A stretch of DNA of 64,000 bases. Source: Fusibacter_C sp942493125 (GTDB lineage Bacteria > Bacillota > Clostridia > Peptostreptococcales > Acidaminobacteraceae). Below the pieces are notes generated by a model, which searched no databases, had not been told where the DNA came from, and saw only the letters and a program-made list of their open reading frames with translations. Positions 58,872 to 64,000 of the stretch are shown here, piece by piece. The position numbers were made by a program, and so were the translations under genes. The stretch lies in contig OW818667.1 in NCBI GenBank assembly GCA_942493125.1, positions 186,001 through 250,000 of the forward strand, written 5' to 3'. How positions within the stretch are numbered: position 1 is the stretch's first letter; every line of letters starts with the position of its first letter.

Positions 58872-59870
58872 ATGATTGAAAATAAAACATTTTGTGAAGA
58901 ATGTAGAAAAGATGTCCTATATAGAATTGAGACGAGTCAACAACATGGTACTCTAAAAGGTGAAGACTATGAATTTAGCGGGAAAAAGGCTATTTGTACG
59001 GAATGTGGCCAGGAAGTTTATGTGCCAGAAATTGATGATGGCAATTTGACCGCTATTTATGATGCGTATAGAGTGCGTAATGGTATTATTCCACTTGGAC
59101 GATTACTTGAGATTCCTGATAAGTATGGCATTGGTAAACGGCCATTATCTCTACTCTTAGGGTGGGGAGAAATGACAATGAGCAGATACTGTGACGGCGA
59201 TATGCCTACGAAGCAGTATTCAGATATTTTGTCGAGGATTTATGTCGATCCTAAGTACTACTTAGAACTTTTGGAAAGCGGTAAAAGTAATCTGAAATCC
59301 CTCACTGCTTACGAAAAAAGTAAACGCGTTGTTGAGGCACTTATTGGAAAGAAAGAAACGCTCCAAACGAAACTAGATATTGTTGTTGATTATGTTTTGT
59401 TTAAATGTGAAGATATCACACCTTTGGCGCTTCAGAAAGCACTCTACTACATCCAGGGTTTCTATTTTGCATTTACAGAATCGTTTATGTTTGAAGACGA
59501 TTGTGAGGCCTGGGCGCATGGTCCGGTCTATAAAGAGATATACCAAAAATATAGTGCCTATCGATTTGATCCAATTGAAGGTTCAGATGAGACGGATGAC
59601 AAATTATTAAACAGCAATGAGAAAACTATTATAGATAGTGTTATTAGAAATTTGTGCTGCTATAGTGGAAAAGTTTTGGAAAATTTCACGCACTCAGAGG
59701 AACCTTGGTTGAAAACACGTGGTGACTTGCCACCTTCAGTTGCATCCAATAGATTGATTCATAAATCTGTTATTGGCGATTATTTCAAAATAGTCAAAGA
59801 GCATGAACAGATGCTCAACCCTTCCGACATTGAAAAGTATGCTAGAAAGATGTTTAAACAAACTATTTGA
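58872..59870 (+). CDS. Panacea (SocA/DUF4065)-domain protein with zinc finger and HTH
   Basis: A 332-residue protein behind AAAGGAGG. The N-terminus is a MqsA-like zinc finger (FCEECRKDV...ICTECGQEV), then an HTH region (residues about 65-115), then a Panacea domain from about 165 (TPLALQKALYYIQGFYFAF, CEAWAHGPVYKEIYQKYS). Panacea proteins neutralise very different toxins in PanAT pairs. No toxin gene is adjacent: the flanks are the SDR and the SLH gene, both on the other strand. It may be an orphan regulator or ClpX-adaptor-like protein. Confidence 0.82.
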   Translation: MIENKTFCEECRKDVLYRIETSQQHGTLKGEDYEFSGKKAICTECGQEVYVPEIDDGNLTAIYDAYRVRNGIIPLGRLLEIPDKYGIGKRPLSLLLGWGEMTMSRYCDGDMPTKQYSDILSRIYVDPKYYLELLESGKSNLKSLTAYEKSKRVVEALIGKKETLQTKLDIVVDYVLFKCEDITPLALQKALYYIQGFYFAFTESFMFEDDCEAWAHGPVYKEIYQKYSAYRFDPIEGSDETDDKLLNSNEKTIIDSVIRNLCCYSGKVLENFTHSEEPWLKTRGDLPPSVASNRLIHKSVIGDYFKIVKEHEQMLNPSDIEKYARKMFKQTI

Positions 59871-59921
59871 TGGTGTCTTTCTCGTTCGATTTTGACTAGA
59901 AACTTAAGAACTAAATGGACG

Positions 59922-59960
59922 CAAAAAACCCGCATCTCTTTATCGGAATGCGGGTTTTTA
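59922..59960. terminator. Terminator between the Panacea gene and SLH gene
   Basis: AAAACCCGCAT pairs with ATGCGGGTTTT around CTCTTTATCGGA; T and A runs on both sides make it bidirectional for the convergent genes. Confidence 0.82.
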
Positions 59961-59978
59961 TTTGAATAAAGCTATTAC

Positions 59979-61166
59979 TTACTTCTCTAAAATTTCTAAT
60001 TTGCTGAAATAAGATGGCGATTTATAATCAAACATATAGACAAATTTGAATTCATATTTTTTATTTGGATGGCTTAAGTTGACCACAAATGATTTCAAAT
60101 TGTCGTAACTTGGATGGCCATCGGATATCCAAACACTTTCAATATTCAATGATATTTTTTCGTATTTTATTGATGTAATAGATGGATTCATTAATTCCAT
60201 TGTCACTGTACCATCTTCTAAAAACTCAATAAAGTAATCATTTTCTGTATCAGTTGCATCATCACGAAGGGATATGACATAATTTAACATTTCTGAATCC
60301 GTATTACCTTTTAAATCTTTAAATGCTATATATGAATCGTATAAAGTCTTCATTGTGGAAGGTGTAAAGTTTACATTGTTGAAAAGATTATAATAATATT
60401 TTGCATAGTATCTTCCATGATGTTCTATAGATGAATCTGACATATAAGGTAATTGTTCATGCAAGTTATAATTCGTTGTACTGAAAATAAAATTTTCAAC
60501 GGCTAAATTCAAGGGTGTTGCTTCACGTTCTAAAAACACGATGTTGGCATCAGATAGCAAACGGATATCCGTACTATCAATACCAATATAATCATTTTCA
60601 GCCACAGCGTGAATAAAATTTCGATATTGAATGGTTGGTGCAACCAGTGATTTCCAGAGGATTTCAAACATCATATCGCGTGTTAATAAAGGTGCATTAT
60701 TTGCGGCTTTGCAATAAATCCCAAGCTCATCTGCATAGGCTTCCACATCATTCCACGCAACTGTATAACCGAGCATGTTGAGCATAAATGCCCTTGCCTG
60801 TTTGTATGTCACTTTATCATTGACGCCAAATTTACCGTTTCCAACACCTTGTGTGACGTTGTTCGCCTTAGCGCGCTCGATAAATCTATAAGCCCAGTGC
60901 GTTTTAGGGACATCGCTAAAACTTGCTGTTGCTGGATCTTTAAACGTATCAGTACTTGAAGTGGTCAAACTATTGATGATCGTGATGAGTTCGCCACGTG
61001 TAATGGCTTTGTCACCATTTAAATTGCCATCTTTATCGCCACTGATAATGTCAAGTTCCCGTAATGCAATACCGTATGTAAGCTCTTCTTCTGCGTATGC
61101 CATTGGAACAAAAGTGCTTATTAACAACACTGTTACAAGTAATAAGGATAAAATTTTCTTCATCAT
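59979..61166 (-). CDS. Secreted SLH-domain protein
   Basis: A 395-residue protein with a signal peptide (residues 1-25, ending VPMAYAEE). Residues about 25-180 contain SLH units: LRELDIISGDKDGNLNGDKAITRGELITIINSL, ATASFSDVPKTHWAYRFIERA and GVGNGKFGVNDKVTYKQARAFMLNMLGY; these bind secondary cell wall polymers. The C-terminal 200 residues are of unknown function. A paralogue lies at 63016-64000. It has a GGGAGA site and lies between two terminators. Confidence 0.85.
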   Translation of the reverse strand: MMKKILSLLLVTVLLISTFVPMAYAEEELTYGIALRELDIISGDKDGNLNGDKAITRGELITIINSLTTSSTDTFKDPATASFSDVPKTHWAYRFIERAKANNVTQGVGNGKFGVNDKVTYKQARAFMLNMLGYTVAWNDVEAYADELGIYCKAANNAPLLTRDMMFEILWKSLVAPTIQYRNFIHAVAENDYIGIDSTDIRLLSDANIVFLEREATPLNLAVENFIFSTTNYNLHEQLPYMSDSSIEHHGRYYAKYYYNLFNNVNFTPSTMKTLYDSYIAFKDLKGNTDSEMLNYVISLRDDATDTENDYFIEFLEDGTVTMELMNPSITSIKYEKISLNIESVWISDGHPSYDNLKSFVVNLSHPNKKYEFKFVYMFDYKSPSYFSKLEILEK

Positions 61167-61265
61167 GATCTCCCTTATGCATAATAGTTGCTATTTAATA
61201 ATTACTTTAATATAATAACATTTACCCATAATATGTCAATACATGGTATTATCGTGTCAACACAC

Positions 61266-61313
61266 AAAAAAAGAACCCACAATCCTTATCGGAATGCGGG
61301 TTCACATTGGAAA
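61266..61313 (-). terminator. Terminator after the anion permease gene
   Basis: GAACCCGCATTCC pairs with GGATTGTGGGTTC (two mismatches) around GATAA, with seven T on the minus strand. Its 5' arm touches the stop codon of the permease. Confidence 0.78.
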
Positions 61314-62423
61314 CACTAAAACAACGCCCCATAGTATTGCCAAAAAAAGCACGTTAACTATTGTAAAGACCAAGAGGTATTTTCCTGTCTTTGCTCCTTC
61401 AGTTGAGGCATAGAATTTAAAGGATATCACGCTGGCCATCGAAGCGATTAAAGTGCCTAGGCCACCTAGGTTTACGCCTATCAGCAAATCTGAATAATGT
61501 ATCGTGAATTTTGAAAGCAAAATGGCTGCAGGAACATTGCTGATCACTTGGCTTAATAGAATACCTGTCGTGATTTCTTGACCATTTACAATCGAAGCAA
61601 GTGCTGTACTCACTTGGGGAATCGTCTTCAAGTTGCCGATAAGGACAAACAGGCAAACAAACGTTATTAGAAGGCCATAATCGATATCCAGCAGCAGCTT
61701 GCGGTCAATCCGAACGACACCCAAGAGGATAATCGCGAGTACCCACAGATAAGGCAATATCTTTAGTACAGCCAACAAACACATGATAAACATGATGATC
61801 CAGAATGTCGATTCCATACTTTGTGTTAATTTTATTGCACTTCCCTTTATGGGTTCAATTCGCTCGGGCTTTATTAATAAAATTGAAGCAGAAATCAAAA
61901 TAAGCGAAACGAGCGTTGGGAGAAACATAATTTTTAAGAATGTTAGAATCGCCATATTCGAGATCGAAAACAAGTACAAATTTTGCGGATTGCCTAGGGG
62001 TGTGAACATACTGCCCAGATTCGCCGCTATCGTTTGCATCACGATGATCGGTATGAGTAATTTTTGATTCTGCGTTTGTGTCAACAGAAGGATGCTTAGC
62101 GGCACAAAAGTAATCAATGCAACATCATTTGTCACGAGCATACTGCTAAAAAAGCAGATGCCAACTAAAACAAACGCCAAAGTACGGGTCTCTTTCACAT
62201 ACATGAGTAGCTTATCGACGATAAAATCGAAAACGCCTACTTTCTGAAAGCCTGCAACGACCAACATCATAGACATCAGCAAACTCAATACATAACCGTC
62301 TATATAATCCGCATAAGCACGTGATGGCTGAATGAATACAGCAGAAACAGCGGCTGCAATAAAAGCCACCGTCATAATAGGATCTTTGTTCAATAATAAA
62401 AATGGATTTTTGACTTTTTCCAT
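61302..62423 (-). CDS. ArsB/NhaD/SLC13-superfamily anion permease
   Basis: A 373-residue integral membrane protein with about ten helices. The segments MLVTNDVALITFVPLSILLL and NLGSMFTPLGNPQNLYLF, repeated in inverted topology by ISNVPAAILLSKF, are the ion-transporter-superfamily (DASS/CitMHS/ArsB) signatures. It is shorter than the typical 430-480 residues. The substrate may be a dicarboxylate, arsenite or similar anion; no neighbouring gene narrows it. It is alone, with its own terminator. Confidence 0.85.
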   Translation of the reverse strand: MEKVKNPFLLLNKDPIMTVAFIAAAVSAVFIQPSRAYADYIDGYVLSLLMSMMLVVAGFQKVGVFDFIVDKLLMYVKETRTLAFVLVGICFFSSMLVTNDVALITFVPLSILLLTQTQNQKLLIPIIVMQTIAANLGSMFTPLGNPQNLYLFSISNMAILTFLKIMFLPTLVSLILISASILLIKPERIEPIKGSAIKLTQSMESTFWIIMFIMCLLAVLKILPYLWVLAIILLGVVRIDRKLLLDIDYGLLITFVCLFVLIGNLKTIPQVSTALASIVNGQEITTGILLSQVISNVPAAILLSKFTIHYSDLLIGVNLGGLGTLIASMASVISFKFYASTEGAKTGKYLLVFTIVNVLFLAILWGVVLVFPM

Positions 62424-62533
62424 ATATCTTACTTTTGCCTCTACTTCCAGTTCTATATTTATGGGATTATGTCATTGGCTTCAGCTAAACGACAACCCCA
62501 CGTATTATAACATCATTTGACGTTTTTTTGAAT

Positions 62534-62566
62534 AAAAAAAGCTACCACTTCATATAGAGTGGTAGC
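62534..62566 (-). terminator. Terminator after the HesB-like gene
   Basis: GCTACCACT pairs with AGTGGTAGC around CTATATGA, followed by seven T on the minus strand. Confidence 0.82.
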
Positions 62567-62577
62567 AAGTTATTTCG

Positions 62578-62901
62578 TTATAATTTGATATGTGTCACTG
62601 GTGGTGGTGTGTCCAATCCTTTAATCATAATGCGATCTTTTAACATATGTGGTTCTCTTGCGATAGCAACCTCTGGGACAGTTTCCAGTGTCTTGTCGAA
62701 AAAGATGGTTACATCGTCAATTGTAAATCTTTCATATCTCCAGTCATCGTTTACATCAGGTATTTTAAAAGTGATAATTGGATAAGTGAATGATTCGGAA
62801 CAATTGGCACCCACGCATTCGTGATCCGCTCTAACTGTAATCACTGAGTGCTTTTCTTGATTTAAAAGTGTTTTTGCATCAGGTTCAATATGAATTCTCA
62901 T
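62578..62901 (-). CDS. Small HesB-like or CC/Se-motif-type protein
   Basis: The ATG at 62901 follows GAAGGTGACGT. The 107-residue protein begins RIHIEPDAKTLLNQEKHSV and has CVGANC near residue 32. The start of the fold resembles HesB/IscA-like (iron-sulphur carrier) proteins, some of which carry a Cys-Cys or Cys-Sec motif. The later part lacks the usual C-terminal CGC motif, so metal binding is doubtful. The assignment is tentative. Confidence 0.5.
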   Translation of the reverse strand: MRIHIEPDAKTLLNQEKHSVITVRADHECVGANCSESFTYPIITFKIPDVNDDWRYERFTIDDVTIFFDKTLETVPEVAIAREPHMLKDRIMIKGLDTPPPVTHIKL

Positions 62902-62977
62902 TACGTCACCTTCTTTATACAATAGGCATCATTGCCCACTTTATATATACCCAAATCCTATTCGAATATGCACGAAC

Positions 62978-63012
62978 AAAGAACCCGTCATCCAAAAGGA
63001 TGCGGGTTCTTT
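62978..63012 (-). terminator. Terminator after the second SLH-type gene
   Basis: AAAGAACCCG-TCATCC pairs with GGATG-CGGGTTCTTT around AAAA, and a short T-rich tract follows on the minus strand. Confidence 0.65.
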
Positions 63013-63015
63013 ATA

Positions 63016-64000
63016 CTATATTCCTGTCGTAAATATCGTTGATTCCCATGTGCCGAGTTCCTTGTCAAAAGTAATGACGATTTGTATAGTAATATTGCTA
63101 TCTTGCGGGTGGCTTAAGTTGAGGATATAACCTGTTAACGCTGGATCATAAGGATGCGTACTGGACTTCCAGAGGCTGTCTTGTTTCAAAGTTATCTTGT
63201 CAAATTTAACACCGTTGGCATTAGGTTCCGTCAAAGACAACGTGATTGTGCCATCTTTTGTACTTGTGAGATCAAAATCGTTGTAAGTGCTTGTAACATC
63301 ATCATATAGTTCTAATGTTATATCGTAAGTGTCAACGCCAAGTGTTTCAACGATTGTATTCATGTAATCCGCGTAAGTGGCAGCTTTAAACGCAACACCA
63401 TCATAAAGATATAAATAATTATTTGCATCGGCATAGCCTAAAGCCGTTTGATCCTCTTCTGTATAAATGGGTACTTGTGCATCCAGATTATAAAGTGACA
63501 TATCAAGGAATGGCTCTTGTTCCACGACATAATCACCCTCCTCTATGTTGGTATTTGTAAACATGCTATTAAAAATATATAGGTTGATGAGGTCTGAACT
63601 TTCAAGTCCCAAATTACCGTATTCCATCACATTTTCTATAAAGATGTACTCGTTACCTGCTGGTGCCATCAATGAATGCCAGAGGATTTCAAACATCATA
63701 TCGCGTGTGAATGAAGTCGCATTCACTGCTTCTTCGCAATAGATTCCGAGGTATTCTGCATAGTCTTCTACTTCATTCCATGCAACTTGATAGCCAAGCA
63801 TATTTAGCATAAATGCCTGTGCTTGTTTATAAGTCACTTTGTCATTGATGCCAAAAAGGCCATTGCCGATACCTTGTGTGACGTCATTTGCTTTTGCGCG
63901 TTCGACGAGTTTATATGCCCAGTGTTTTGTTGGTACATCGCTAAAACTTGCCTTTATTGGTGCTTTAAACGTATCATTTGATGGTGTAGTGAGTGTATTG
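63016..64000 (-). CDS. Secreted SLH-type protein, 5' end outside the window
   Basis: The coding frame is open to the right edge, so the N-terminus is missing; an internal Met at 63837 is not the start. The visible 327 residues begin NTLTTPSNDTFKAPIKASF, then SDVPTKHWAYKLVERAKAND and GIGNGLFGINDKVTYKQAQAFMLNMLGYQV, the same SLH-type repeats as in 59979-61166 with high similarity. The C-terminal part (about 200 residues) is a related, more diverged domain. The two paralogues flank the permease and HesB-like genes. Confidence 0.8.
   Translation of the reverse strand, partial: NTLTTPSNDTFKAPIKASFSDVPTKHWAYKLVERAKANDVTQGIGNGLFGINDKVTYKQAQAFMLNMLGYQVAWNEVEDYAEYLGIYCEEAVNATSFTRDMMFEILWHSLMAPAGNEYIFIENVMEYGNLGLESSDLINLYIFNSMFTNTNIEEGDYVVEQEPFLDMSLYNLDAQVPIYTEEDQTALGYADANNYLYLYDGVAFKAATYADYMNTIVETLGVDTYDITLELYDDVTSTYNDFDLTSTKDGTITLSLTEPNANGVKFDKITLKQDSLWKSSTHPYDPALTGYILNLSHPQDSNITIQIVITFDKELGTWESTIFTTGI

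Overview
The window looks like a chromosomal segment of a mid-to-low-GC, probably anaerobic Firmicute of the class Clostridia (a Fusibacter- or Acidaminobacter-like organism is a guess from gene style only). Supporting signs are strong AGGAGG ribosome binding sites with occasional GTG/TTG starts, SLH-domain secreted proteins, a PTS with a GlcT-type antiterminator, a rubredoxin, a fumarate-reductase-like flavolipoprotein, RRNPP-type peptide signalling and chemotaxis parts. No rRNA, tRNA, CRISPR array or intact insertion sequence was seen.

Regions: 0-8 kb holds a partial glycerophosphodiester phosphodiesterase, a YvyF-like protein, an M28 peptidase, GNAT acetyltransferases, a flavocytochrome-c-like lipoprotein and a divergent kinase/regulator pair. 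8-22.7 kb is a resistance and signalling stretch: a Tet(M)-type ribosomal protection protein behind a leader-peptide attenuator, a chemoreceptor with an AraC-type regulator, a RelA/SpoT-domain protein, a LytTR regulator, rubredoxin, and a beta-lactamase-fold/GNAT fusion behind a second attenuator. Three near-identical palindromes sit at 3' ends of genes here. 22.7-30 kb carries a HAD hydrolase, an L-asparaginase, a CopZ-like Fe-S protein and a set of membrane genes with a membrane-bound LuxR regulator.

30.2-45.8 kb is largely an AT-rich accessory island. It holds an XRE-ImmA peptidase / PIN / HEPN module with a shared 20-bp promoter box, two unknown genes, gene fragments, and a six-gene one-strand cluster (TIR, helical protein, possible SPFH-like protein, membrane SH3 protein, deoxyribosyltransferase-like/TPR protein, ThsB-like TIR) that is the best candidate for an undescribed conflict system. 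Next to it is an XRE/TPR regulator with a divergent tiny secreted peptide, which looks like a quorum-sensing pair. A higher-GC lipoprotein/membrane gene pair (33.7-36.2 kb) interrupts the island.

45.9-50.4 kb has acetyltransferases, a GNAT-methyltransferase fusion, an XRE membrane protein, a truncated acetyltransferase, a roughly 100-bp repeat pair and a nine-copy 11-bp array. 50.4-56.5 kb is an N-acetylglucosamine operon (nagE-nagA-nagB-crr-ptsH, then cutC) downstream of glcT, with RNA antiterminator sites before both glcT and nagE. 56.6-64 kb has a VOC protein, an SDR with a zinc-finger tail, an orphan Panacea-domain protein, an anion permease and two paralogous SLH-type secreted proteins, the last cut by the window edge.
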